This document shows positions 6,516-14,014 of a stretch of DNA of 19,773 nucleotides, piece by piece. Every line of letters begins with the position of its first letter. Position 1 is the first letter of the stretch. A model generated the notes under the pieces. The model saw only the letters and a program-made list of their open reading frames with translations. It was not told where the DNA came from and searched no databases. Origin of the DNA: an uncultured Collinsella sp. GTDB lineage: Bacteria; Actinomycetota; Coriobacteriia; Coriobacteriales; Coriobacteriaceae. The stretch lies in the NCBI GenBank assembly GCA_900552395.1, contig URZJ01000010.1:1-19773 (forward strand), read 5' to 3'. A program made the translations under genes and the position numbers.

Positions 6516-8311
6516 CAAATGATGAGCGCCGCTTGCGCCGAAAGGCATTAGTCACCGCGGCTATCTGCGTTGTGGCCAGCGTTGTCTTGTTGGGTCTGCT
6601 ATACGTGGTCGGCACGCACCGCTGCCTCGATAAAACGCTTGGATTTGGCCAGGAAACCATGGTGTTTTTAAAAAACGCCTGCGAAAAATATGACCGATAT
6701 GAACAGGGAAGAAAAACCGAGGCGACGCACAATTTGGATGCCGCGCTCGAAACGTTTTCGACGTTCTTGCCGCCTGATCGTGTTGAAGTCAACGATGATC
6801 GTGTCGAGGAGTACGTCCATTCCGAGCACCTTTCGGGAATGTTGGTCATGGACGCCGACGGCCATATGACCGCTCATTACGATATCGACGGTCGCGATCC
6901 GCTGATGCTGTGGCGAGAGGAGCTTGCCTGTTCGTCGGTCGCATCGATGTATCGAGGTTCCAAGGTGTCCTACTCGACGGTCGTTGAGCGTCGAGATGTC
7001 GACTTTGCCGTGAGTGTTGTTCCGTACGGTGATGGCGTAGCGCTGGGGTATCGATCGCTTGCGCCCGAGCCCGCCGATGATTATTCGTATACGATCGCCG
7101 ACGTGCTCGTGAACAACACATTCCATCAGAGCCCAACGGTGTTCGTGATGCGCGATGCGCAAATCGTTTCTTCAAACGATTCGACCGTCGATATAGCTCT
7201 CGCCCGGCTTCTTGCCGATAGCGGAATTGATTGGAAAGACGAAGGTCTAACACGTGTCGAATATCGGGGAAGTACCTGGTATGCCGTGCGTGCGGCGTAT
7301 GAGGGCTATCGCCTGTTTGCGCTCTATCCCAAATCTGAGGTCATGTCGGGCAGGATTTCATTTATCGCTGTCGGCGTGCTGGCGTTCCTGGTGTTTTTGG
7401 TTGTAGTGCTGTTAGTGCGTATCGTCGCCGATCGTCGCAATTTGGCCGAAAAGGACAAGCAACTCGGCATCATCAATGCTATCAGTTCCATATACGAGTC
7501 GACCTTCCTGCTACATCTCGATACGCTCGAGATCGAGGGAATTAACATGTCGCCATCGGTGGCAAAGATATTTGCCGAGCACGCCGAGGCATATGACTTT
7601 TTTGCAACGGTTTGCCGAGACATTGTGAGTCCCGAAAGTCGCGAGGCGGTCATGGAGCTCTTAGATATAAAGACGCTTCGGGATCGTATGGAGGGCATGC
7701 CGTACTTGGATGCCGAGGTACGAGACTGCCGAGGTACGTGGTATTCGCTGCAGGTTGTTCCGCAGCGCCGCGATGAGCAGGGTCGACTGGAGTCGGTCGT
7801 CGTGGCGACGCATAACATCTCGATGACAAAGCGCGCCGAGGAGCTTTCTTTCCAGGATAAGCTGACGGGACTTCGCAATAGAAATTACCTTGAGTCCCTT
7901 GGCGATGACCTGGTGAACGAGTCCCTGCCCGTGAGTGTGATCATGATGGACTGCAATTTCCTCAAGCGTACCAACGATCTCTATGGTCACGAAATGGGCG
8001 ATGAGCTGCTACGGCGTACGGCGTCTGTATTGAGGCGAACGGCAGGCGAGAAGTTTGTGCCTATGCGCATTGGTGGCGACGAGTTCTTGCTGATTTGCCC
8101 TCACACCGATCGCGAATCCGTATGTGAAGTAGTGCAAGATCTTCGCCTCAGCCTTGCTGCTGCGAGCGATGAGGTGCTGACAGTCAGTGCGTCGTTTGGC
8201 GTCGCGACGGCAGAGGCACCCGGTTATACACTGACCGAGATTTACCACATCGCTGACCACAACATGTATCAAGAGAAACGAAAAGTCCACGCTCGGGAAG
8301 CAGATTGCTAG
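6512..8311 (+). CDS. Membrane diguanylate cyclase (extracellular sensor, PAS-like, GGDEF)
   Basis: The 599-aa product should make cyclic di-GMP from two GTP at the inner face of the membrane. It has a transmembrane helix (about 12-33), an outside region of some 245 residues of unknown family, a second helix (about 282-304), a PAS-like region (about 320-440) ending in NISMTKRAEE, and a C-terminal GGDEF domain. The active-site motif GGDEF is intact at 521-525, and the upstream metal/nucleotide region reads MMDCNFLKRTNDLYGHEMGD. An RxxD inhibitory site at the usual place before GGDEF is absent (GEKF instead), so classic product inhibition is not expected. The ATG at 6512 overlaps the upstream stop as ATGA and has AAGGAG 7 nt before it, implying translational coupling to the binding protein. 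The signal is unknown. Confidence 0.93.
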   Translation: MTNDERRLRRKALVTAAICVVASVVLLGLLYVVGTHRCLDKTLGFGQETMVFLKNACEKYDRYEQGRKTEATHNLDAALETFSTFLPPDRVEVNDDRVEEYVHSEHLSGMLVMDADGHMTAHYDIDGRDPLMLWREELACSSVASMYRGSKVSYSTVVERRDVDFAVSVVPYGDGVALGYRSLAPEPADDYSYTIADVLVNNTFHQSPTVFVMRDAQIVSSNDSTVDIALARLLADSGIDWKDEGLTRVEYRGSTWYAVRAAYEGYRLFALYPKSEVMSGRISFIAVGVLAFLVFLVVVLLVRIVADRRNLAEKDKQLGIINAISSIYESTFLLHLDTLEIEGINMSPSVAKIFAEHAEAYDFFATVCRDIVSPESREAVMELLDIKTLRDRMEGMPYLDAEVRDCRGTWYSLQVVPQRRDEQGRLESVVVATHNISMTKRAEELSFQDKLTGLRNRNYLESLGDDLVNESLPVSVIMMDCNFLKRTNDLYGHEMGDELLRRTASVLRRTAGEKFVPMRIGGDEFLLICPHTDRESVCEVVQDLRLSLAAASDEVLTVSASFGVATAEAPGYTLTEIYHIADHNMYQEKRKVHAREADC

Positions 8312-8424
8312 TATTGCTACCGCCGGTTTGCGCATTGGGGAATGTTGAATCGGTGCCCGCGATACTTTATCGGTTCGGACGGGGATAATAGACGTCTGAA
8401 ATTGCTTTACGAGAGGGGAACGCA

Positions 8425-8688
8425 ATGATTAGTTTTGATTACAAGCCTCAGGGCGTATGCACTCGCAATATCCACCTTGACCTGTCCGATGACGGCAACA
8501 AGGTGGTGGGCGTCGAGTTTACCGGTGGCTGCAACGGCAATCTCAAGGCTATCTCTAAGCTGGTCGAGGGTGCTCCTGCCGATCGCGTCATCGAGGTTCT
8601 CGCTGGTAATACCTGCGGTATGAAAAAGACTTCTTGCGCCGATCAGCTCACGCGCGCTATCGAGGCCGCTCGCGCCGAGATCGCCTAA
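8425..8688 (+). CDS. TSCPD-domain protein (TIGR03905 type), four conserved cysteines
   Basis: This 87-aa cytosolic protein matches the small TSCPD family known as TIGR03905. The family marks are visible: GGCNGN at 34-39, NTCGMKKTSCADQL at 62-75, and four cysteines at 12, 36, 64 and 71. The cysteine pattern suggests metal or Fe-S binding; related TSCPD domains occur at the C-terminus of vitamin B12-dependent ribonucleotide reductases. Its function is not established. GAGAGGGG a few bases before the ATG supports this start. GATAAT at 8384-8389 is a possible -10 box. The stop overlaps the next start by one base (TAATG). Confidence 0.9.
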   Translation: MISFDYKPQGVCTRNIHLDLSDDGNKVVGVEFTGGCNGNLKAISKLVEGAPADRVIEVLAGNTCGMKKTSCADQLTRAIEAARAEIA

Positions 8689-9899
8689 TGAGTATCGCCG
8701 ACCACGTCAAGAACGGAATATCGCGCCGCGGCTTTGTGCTCGGAGGGGCTGCCGCGGGCGCTGCCACGGTGCTTGCCGGATGCTCAAAGAAAACGGGTAC
8801 CAGCGACGATGCTGCCGGCGAGCCACAGGTTATCAAGGACGATTCGAAGATTGTCTCGATCACTGATGAGTACGAAGCTGTCGATATCGATCTTGAGCCC
8901 GCGGCCTCGTGGACGCTGCCGCTGGGCACGCTGCTGTACTACTGCGATGGCGACTATGCTGCCGCGATGATGGCGCCTGCTTCTGCCCTGCATGCCAATA
9001 CGCTTGGTGTGCTCAACCTGGGCGATGGCTCGCTTACCACACTTATCGAGGATCCCGTTGAGGGAACCGGTTATGCGTTTTACGACGTTCGCGCGGGTGA
9101 TGGCGTGTTCGCGTGGGTCGAGATGAACTTTGCCAATGCGTCTTGGAAACTCTATGCGCAAAACCTTGCAGGCTCCTCCCTTACCGGCAACGCTGTCGAG
9201 CTCGACCGCGGTGGCGAAAACTACGATCCGCCGCTCTTCACAGCGTATGGGTCGTCGGTCATCTGGTATAAGATGCCCTCGTCCGGCGGCAGCAAGACGA
9301 GCAACGATTCGTACTGCTACCGTCAGTCGCCCAGCGAGTCCAAGCCTGAGACTATTTGGAAGTCAACGGGGCGCTTCGCATCCGCCCCGCGTGTGAGCGA
9401 CGGCATCCTGACCATCTCGCCCCGCGTGCACAATGATGAGGGCGTCTATTACGGTATGACGGCGATCGACCTGACTGACGGCAACAACACGAAGCGAGCT
9501 CAGCTGGTGCTTCCTTCGTCGGTTTCGCCTTTCGAGGCCGTGTATATGGGCGACACCTTCGTGTTCTCCATTGAGGCGACGTATAGCGGTGTGGGTAGCC
9601 TGGGCAATATGGGCACCTATATCGGTAACGAGGGTGGGCCGTACCTCTTCCTTTCGCGTGAGCCGCTCGCGTGCGCTGCGGGAAGGAAAAATAAATACCT
9701 GGTTAAAGTTCAGGCGTCGCATTTTTTGATTGACACTTCGGCCAAGACCTACGGCTCGCTTCTGTCGCCCGACCGCGCTTTGGAGTATGGCGATTATCCA
9801 GCTACGGCGGGAAAATCGGACTCATTCCTTACGTACGCCACGGTGCGCAACAGCCAGGGTATACCAGAGACGGTCACGGCCCGCCTATTCTCTCTTTAA
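8688..9899 (+). CDS. Tat-exported lipoprotein of unknown function
   Basis: The 403-aa product starts with MSIADHVKNGISRRGFVLGG: a twin-arginine motif (SRRGF, residues 12-16), a short hydrophobic stretch and a lipobox LAGC with Cys32, so a Tat-exported lipoprotein on the outer face of the membrane is predicted. The mature part is rich in Gly, Ser, Asp and aromatic residues and has repeated beta-strand-like units (for example LGVLNLGDGSLTTLI, FYDVRAGDGVFAWVE, YGMTAIDLTDGNNT), as in beta-propeller proteins; that fold is an inference. I do not recognise the family. The start at 8688 (TAATG with the gene before) is preferred over the longer frame from 8634, which lies inside that gene and would bury the Tat signal. 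Use of Tat suggests folding or cofactor binding before export. Confidence 0.82.
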   Translation: MSIADHVKNGISRRGFVLGGAAAGAATVLAGCSKKTGTSDDAAGEPQVIKDDSKIVSITDEYEAVDIDLEPAASWTLPLGTLLYYCDGDYAAAMMAPASALHANTLGVLNLGDGSLTTLIEDPVEGTGYAFYDVRAGDGVFAWVEMNFANASWKLYAQNLAGSSLTGNAVELDRGGENYDPPLFTAYGSSVIWYKMPSSGGSKTSNDSYCYRQSPSESKPETIWKSTGRFASAPRVSDGILTISPRVHNDEGVYYGMTAIDLTDGNNTKRAQLVLPSSVSPFEAVYMGDTFVFSIEATYSGVGSLGNMGTYIGNEGGPYLFLSREPLACAAGRKNKYLVKVQASHFLIDTSAKTYGSLLSPDRALEYGDYPATAGKSDSFLTYATVRNSQGIPETVTARLFSL

Positions 9900-9958
9900 G
9901 CTTAGAGGGGTTAAAAAGGCGCCAACAGGGGAATAAACGCGTTGTAATTGTGAGTACC

Positions 9959-9997
9959 GCCCGCCGAGCTGCCGCGTCATAGCGGCATCCGGCGGGC
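9959..9997 (+). other. Nested GC-rich hairpin in the gap before the response regulator
   Basis: GCCCGCCG (9959-9966) pairs with CGGCGGGC (9990-9997), and inside it TGCCGC pairs with GCGGCA around a 6-nt loop. No T run follows, so it is not a typical intrinsic terminator, though it may end the transcript of the lipoprotein gene or have another role. TAAAAT at 10008-10013 just downstream is the best -10 candidate for the response regulator. Nothing else is seen in the gap 9900-10052. Confidence 0.5.
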
Positions 9998-10038
9998 TCA
10001 GGTGCGTTAAAATGGGCTTGTTCTTAGCTAATTGAGAC

Positions 10039-10045
10039 AGGGGGG
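10039..10045 (+). promoter_or_regulatory. Ribosome binding site setting the response-regulator start
   Basis: AGGGGGG lies 7 nt before ATG 10053. It selects that codon over the upstream in-frame TTG at 10032, which would place the site inside the gene. Confidence 0.7.
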
Positions 10046-10052
10046 CCGTGTT

Positions 10053-10775
10053 ATGGCTTCAGATGCAAAAAAGATTCTGCTGGTCGAGGATGAGAAGGCA
10101 ATCCGTGACGCCGTCGCTGCCTATCTCGAGCGCGAAGGCTACTGGGTTGTGGGCGTCGGCGACGGTCAGTCCGCGATCGAGGAGTTCGAGAAGCATCAGT
10201 TCGATCTGGTCGTGCTCGACCTTATGCTCCCCAAGATCCCCGGCGAGCGCGTTTGCCGCACCATTCGCGATACCTCGGATGTCCCCATCATCATGCTGAC
10301 GGCTAAGGGCGAGATTGAGGACCGTATTATCGGTCTTGAGCTCGGCGCCGACGACTATCTGATTAAGCCGTTCTCGCCGCGCGAGCTCGTCGCCCGTGTT
10401 CGCGCTCTGTTCCGCCGTGCCCATCAGGCCGACGAGCCCGCCGTCGAGGTGCTCGACTTCGGCGATCTGGTCATCGATATCTCGGGCCACAAGATCTTGG
10501 TCGAGGGCAAGGAAGTCGATCTGACGGCTTCCGAGTTTAAGCTGCTCACCACGCTTGCCCGCCATCCCGGCCGTGTGTATAACCGCATGGAGCTGGTCGA
10601 GAAAGTGCTCGGGTATGACTTTGAGGGTTACGAGCGCACCATCGACAGCCACGTGAAGAACCTTCGCGCCAAGCTGGGCGATGATCCCAAGAAGCCCAAG
10701 TGGCTCTACACCGTCCATGGTGTCGGCTATCGCTTCGAGGCTCCGGCCAAGACCGATAAGTCGGACGAGAAATAG
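10053..10775 (+). CDS. OmpR/PhoB-family response regulator
   Basis: This 240-aa cytosolic DNA-binding regulator has an N-terminal receiver domain (about 7-120) and a C-terminal winged helix (about 140-232). The receiver residues are all present: acidic pair E12-D13, phosphoacceptor D56 in DLVVLDLMLP, T83 and K105 in IKPFSPREL. The winged-helix part shows LTASEFKLLTTLARHPGRVYNR and the terminal VRGVGYRF-like VHGVGYRF. The start follows from the ribosome site 7 nt upstream. Only 11 nt separate it from the histidine kinase gene, so the two form one two-component system. The regulated genes cannot be told from the sequence. Confidence 0.95.
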   Translation: MASDAKKILLVEDEKAIRDAVAAYLEREGYWVVGVGDGQSAIEEFEKHQFDLVVLDLMLPKIPGERVCRTIRDTSDVPIIMLTAKGEIEDRIIGLELGADDYLIKPFSPRELVARVRALFRRAHQADEPAVEVLDFGDLVIDISGHKILVEGKEVDLTASEFKLLTTLARHPGRVYNRMELVEKVLGYDFEGYERTIDSHVKNLRAKLGDDPKKPKWLYTVHGVGYRFEAPAKTDKSDEK

Positions 10776-10786
10776 GGAAATCACAT

Positions 10787-12352
10787 ATGACACCTGCGCG
10801 CTTTGAAATCGGACAAAAGCACAAGCAGGAGAGCGAGGCGGGTTCCAAGGCTAGTTGGAACACGCCTCGTTCCGATTCACGGCCAACGATGAGCTATCCC
10901 TCGCGCATGGCACTTGCTTTTGCTCTGACATCGCTCATGACGGTATTGGTGCTGGTGGGTGTTGTCTCCGTTGTGTGGGGCACGGTCTTTTCGGATTACA
11001 CACGCTCCAATATCGTAGAAATCGCAAATTCCGCTGCCGAGAAGTTGGCAACCTCATATGAGGAAAACGGCTCTTGGACCGCGGGGGAACTGCGCACGGT
11101 TGCAACGTCGAGTTTGGTTTCCGACGATCTGGGTATGCAGGTCGTCAATAAAAAGGGCGTGATCGTTTATGACGATTCCTGGCCCTCGGCAAGCGCCACC
11201 GCCGATGTACGCGAAAACCAGGCTACGACCGACGAAACGAGCGGCAAGAGGGCATCGCATAGCCCGGTCTCGTCTGCTCCAACCGACTCCGATAGCGTTG
11301 CTAACGTCGAGATTGTAACGTCTTCCGGCGAGCATGTCGGACAGGTAAAGCTGTGGGCCATCGGCTCCGACGCTCTGCTCACCAAGGCGGACACTGCGTT
11401 TAGGGAGAAGACCTTTAACGCCATGGCCCTCGCCGCGGTTGTTGCAATCTGCATTTCGGTCGTTATCGGATCGCTCGTGTCGCGCATGCTCACCAAGCCG
11501 ATTCATCGCATCACCAGTACCGCAAAGCAAATCCGTGACGGCGACCTGTCGGCTCGCACGGGACTGCGCGGTGATGACGAGATCGATCAGCTGGGTGAGA
11601 CCTTCGATGAGATGGCCACTTCGCTCGAGAAGGATATGAAACACGAGAAGCGCCTGACCTCAGACGTTGCACACGAGCTTCGCACGCCGCTTATGGCCAT
11701 GCTCGCAACGGTCGAGGCCATGCAAGATGGCGTGTATCCCACCGACGATGAGCATTTGGAGACCGTTGCTTCCGAGACGCGTCGCTTGGCTCGTCTGGTG
11801 CAGCAGATGCTCGACCTGTCGCGCATGGAAAACAGCACGGCTCCGCTCAACCTTGAGCCGGTGGACATGGTTCCTTTCGTGCGTTCCATCGTCAATGCCC
11901 AGGAGCGCCTGTTTGTCGACCGCGATCTGCGCCTGCGTTTTGCGGACGAGACCCAGGGTCACGACGATGTCGTCGAGGCCGATCCCGACATGATCACGCA
12001 ATGTGTTATCAATCTCATGAGCAACGCCATGCGCTACACCCCCGAGGGCGGTTGGGTCGTGGTGTCGGTGCTCAGTGACCGCAAACACGTCAGCGTCGCC
12101 GTTTCTGATACCGGCATCGGTATTGCCAAGGATGACTTGTCGCGCATCTTCGGCCGTTTTTGGCGCGCCGATGCCAGCCGTGCCCGTGAGGCGGGCGGTC
12201 TGGGCGTGGGCCTCGCCGTGACTAAACAGATCGTCGAGCGACATCATGGCTACATTTCCGTGGAGTCGGAGCTTGGAAAGGGTACGACTTTTACGATTCA
12301 TCTGCCTCGCGAGCACACGGCGGACGCGGCATCTACTACAATGGAGCACTAG
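10787..12352 (+). CDS. Two-component sensor histidine kinase (HAMP, HisKA, HATPase)
   Basis: The 521-aa kinase has a polar cytoplasmic leader of about 38 residues, a membrane helix (about 42-66), an external sensor region (about 67-210) with an acidic/Ser-rich stretch, a second helix (about 213-233), a HAMP linker (to about 283), a HisKA dimerisation domain with H-box DVAHELRTPL (phosphorylated His296), and an HATPase domain with N-box INLMSNAMRYTPEGG, G1 box SDTGIGI and G2 region GGLGVGLAV. The gene directly follows the response regulator and should phosphorylate it. ATG 10787 has AGGGAAA upstream; a later ATG at 10889, just before the first helix, is possible but has no ribosome site. The sensor region gives no clue to the signal. 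Confidence 0.95.
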   Translation: MTPARFEIGQKHKQESEAGSKASWNTPRSDSRPTMSYPSRMALAFALTSLMTVLVLVGVVSVVWGTVFSDYTRSNIVEIANSAAEKLATSYEENGSWTAGELRTVATSSLVSDDLGMQVVNKKGVIVYDDSWPSASATADVRENQATTDETSGKRASHSPVSSAPTDSDSVANVEIVTSSGEHVGQVKLWAIGSDALLTKADTAFREKTFNAMALAAVVAICISVVIGSLVSRMLTKPIHRITSTAKQIRDGDLSARTGLRGDDEIDQLGETFDEMATSLEKDMKHEKRLTSDVAHELRTPLMAMLATVEAMQDGVYPTDDEHLETVASETRRLARLVQQMLDLSRMENSTAPLNLEPVDMVPFVRSIVNAQERLFVDRDLRLRFADETQGHDDVVEADPDMITQCVINLMSNAMRYTPEGGWVVVSVLSDRKHVSVAVSDTGIGIAKDDLSRIFGRFWRADASRAREAGGLGVGLAVTKQIVERHHGYISVESELGKGTTFTIHLPREHTADAASTTMEH

Positions 12353-12410
12353 CTTTTCGCTATTCGGTGAAGGAGGGGTTTCGTCCCTGCCGCTCCGAGT
12401 TTGCGAAAAC

Positions 12411-12430
12411 GTGCGGGAAAGAACCCGCAT
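12411..12430 (+). terminator. Weak hairpin between the kinase gene and purC
   Basis: TGCGGG (12412-12417) and CCCGCA (12424-12429) form a perfect 6-bp stem with a 6-nt loop, followed by TTTCTGT. It may terminate part of the kinase transcript or act as a purC leader element. It is weaker than the other terminators here. Confidence 0.35.
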
Positions 12431-12447
12431 TTCTGTCGTATTTAGGT

Positions 12448-12453
12448 AAGGAG
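12448..12453 (+). promoter_or_regulatory. Ribosome binding site setting the purC start
   Basis: AAGGAG sits 8 nt before GTG 12462. The upstream GTG at 12453 shares its G with this site and so cannot be the start; the ATG at 12471 is 17 nt away and too far. Confidence 0.75.
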
Positions 12454-12461
12454 TGACTCAC

Positions 12462-13349
12462 GTGACAACGATGGAGCGTCGTCCGGATTCCCGTGGCAAG
12501 GTTCGTGATATTTACGATGCCGGTGAAAACCTGCTGATGGTCGCCACCGACCGCATTTCTGCGTTCGACTTCATTCTTCCCGACGAGATTCCGTTTAAGG
12601 GAGAGGTGCTCAATCGCATCTCGGCATTCTGGTTCGATAAGTTTGCCGACATCGTCCCCAACCATCTCGTTTCCATCGACCCGGCGGATTTCCCCGAGGA
12701 GTTTGCTGAGTATCGTGACTACCTCGCAGGCCGCGCCATGCTGGTCAAGAAGGCCCAGACGATTCCTATCGAGTGCATCGTCCGCGGCTATCTGACCGGT
12801 TCGGGCAAGAAGACCTACGACGAGAACGGCACCGTCTGCGGCATCCAGCTGCCTGAGGGCCTGACCGAGGCTTCCAAGCTTCCCGAGCCGCTGTTCACGC
12901 CGTCCACGAAGGCCGAGATCGGCGACCACGACGAGAACATTTCGTTCGAGCGTTGCTGCGAGATCGTGGGCGAGGACATCGCCGCGCAGATTCGCGACCT
13001 GTCCCTCAAGATTTACAAGGCCGCTGCCGAGTATGCCGCGACTCGAGGCATCATCATCGCCGACACCAAGTTCGAGTTTGGTGTCATCGATGGTAAGGTT
13101 ACGCTGATCGACGAGTGCCTCACGCCCGACTCCAGCCGTTTCTGGCCTGCCGCCAGCTACGAGGAGGGCAAGATTCAGCCCAGCTACGACAAACAATTCG
13201 TCCGCAATTGGCTCAAGGCCAACTGGGATATGACGGGGGAGACCCCGCACCTGCCCGCCGAGGTCATCGATGGCACGTCCGAGCGCTATCGCGAGGCCTT
13301 CCAAATCATCACGGGCTCCCAGTTCACAAGCATGAAGGAGAACGCGTAA
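12462..13349 (+). CDS. purC: Phosphoribosylaminoimidazole-succinocarboxamide synthase
   Basis: SAICAR synthetase joins CAIR and L-aspartate with ATP in de novo purine synthesis; its product is the substrate of PurB, encoded at the start of this window. The 295-aa protein has the usual length. Visible marks are GKVRDIYD near the N-terminus, DRISAFDFILPDEIPFKG, signature 1 IPIECIVRGYLTGSGKK and signature 2 IADTKFEFG, then TLIDECLTPDSSRFWP. The GTG start at 12462 is chosen for its spacing from AAGGAG. The gene lies about 110 bp after the kinase gene, and the next gene begins directly after its stop, so those two are co-transcribed. No other pur genes are next to it. Confidence 0.97.
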   Translation: MTTMERRPDSRGKVRDIYDAGENLLMVATDRISAFDFILPDEIPFKGEVLNRISAFWFDKFADIVPNHLVSIDPADFPEEFAEYRDYLAGRAMLVKKAQTIPIECIVRGYLTGSGKKTYDENGTVCGIQLPEGLTEASKLPEPLFTPSTKAEIGDHDENISFERCCEIVGEDIAAQIRDLSLKIYKAAAEYAATRGIIIADTKFEFGVIDGKVTLIDECLTPDSSRFWPAASYEEGKIQPSYDKQFVRNWLKANWDMTGETPHLPAEVIDGTSERYREAFQIITGSQFTSMKENA

Positions 13350-13925
13350 GTGAGTACCCGCAGCGCCACGAACAAGCGCACGCAATCCCGCGAGGTTACC
13401 GGGGTTGCGCGCAAGTCCGCCGCATCCGCTAAGCCCGCCCGTCAGGCAGCGAGCTCTGTTCACGTCGTGCCGGCATCATCCAAGGCACGCCGTAAAGAGC
13501 TCGAGAAGGGCGAAAACCTGGAAGGCCTTTCCAAGGAGGAAAAGCGCGCCCGCAAGGCCAAGCAGCGCGCCCGCGAGGATCGCATCTACACGGTGTCGAA
13601 TATCCTTCTCAAGCAGGATGAGGACTACACCAAGCGCCGCCGTATTTGGTGGGCCGTGCTCGCTATCGGCATGGTGCTCGTCGTGGCCATTTGGGCTTCG
13701 CTGTACTTCGCTCCCGCTGGCATGGTGTCCAGTCCCGTCCAGATGGTCGGCATCGTTTTGTCTTACGTCGTCATTCTGGGTGACTTTATCTACGACTTCG
13801 TTCGTATTCGTCCCCTGCGCAACATGTACCGCACGCAGGCCGAGGGCATGTCCGACAATAAGCTCAACGCCCTTATCGAGCGCGCGGCTGCCGAGGAGGA
13901 CAAAAAGGACTCCAAGAAGAAATAG
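13350..13925 (+). CDS. Small two-helix membrane protein, unknown function
   Basis: The 191-aa product starts at a GTG directly after the purC stop, with AAGGAG inside the end of purC at good spacing. The first 95 residues are very basic and polar, with SKEEKRARKAKQRARED in the middle; then come two membrane helices (about 100-120 and 128-148) and a charged, lysine-rich cytoplasmic tail ending EEDKKDSKKK. I do not recognise a named family. Its tight link to purC may be only transcriptional. The basic N-terminus could bind nucleic acid or acidic lipids, but nothing shows this. Confidence 0.85.
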   Translation: MSTRSATNKRTQSREVTGVARKSAASAKPARQAASSVHVVPASSKARRKELEKGENLEGLSKEEKRARKAKQRAREDRIYTVSNILLKQDEDYTKRRRIWWAVLAIGMVLVVAIWASLYFAPAGMVSSPVQMVGIVLSYVVILGDFIYDFVRIRPLRNMYRTQAEGMSDNKLNALIERAAAEEDKKDSKKK

Positions 13926-13955
13926 CGTTTGCATTCATACTTATCGCTAAGATAT

Positions 13956-13986
13956 AAGGCGCGTCGTTTTTGCGGCGCGCCTTTTT
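13956..13986 (+). terminator. Rho-independent terminator of the purC transcript
   Basis: AAGGCGCGTCG (13956-13966) pairs with CGGCGCGCCTT with one G-T wobble, the loop is short and T-rich, and a T run follows. It lies 30 bp after the membrane-protein stop. Confidence 0.85.
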
Positions 13987-14004
13987 ACTGTTCTATAGAT
14001 AGAT

Positions 14005-14008
14005 GGAG
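14005..14008 (+). promoter_or_regulatory. Ribosome binding site setting the aminopeptidase start
   Basis: GGAG lies 6 nt before ATG 14015. It overlaps the alternative ATG at 14003, so initiation at 14015 is more likely. Confidence 0.6.
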
Positions 14009-14014
14009 TGGCAC

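Noticed and set aside
8634..8687. N-terminal extension of the Tat lipoprotein to 8634
   Set aside because: It lies within the TSCPD gene and would place 18 extra residues before a signal peptide that already has the right form from 8688.
12360..13463. A 367-codon minus-strand open frame over purC
   Set aside because: It is a shadow of purC, with the low-complexity Leu/Gly/Ala/Asp make-up typical of antisense frames.
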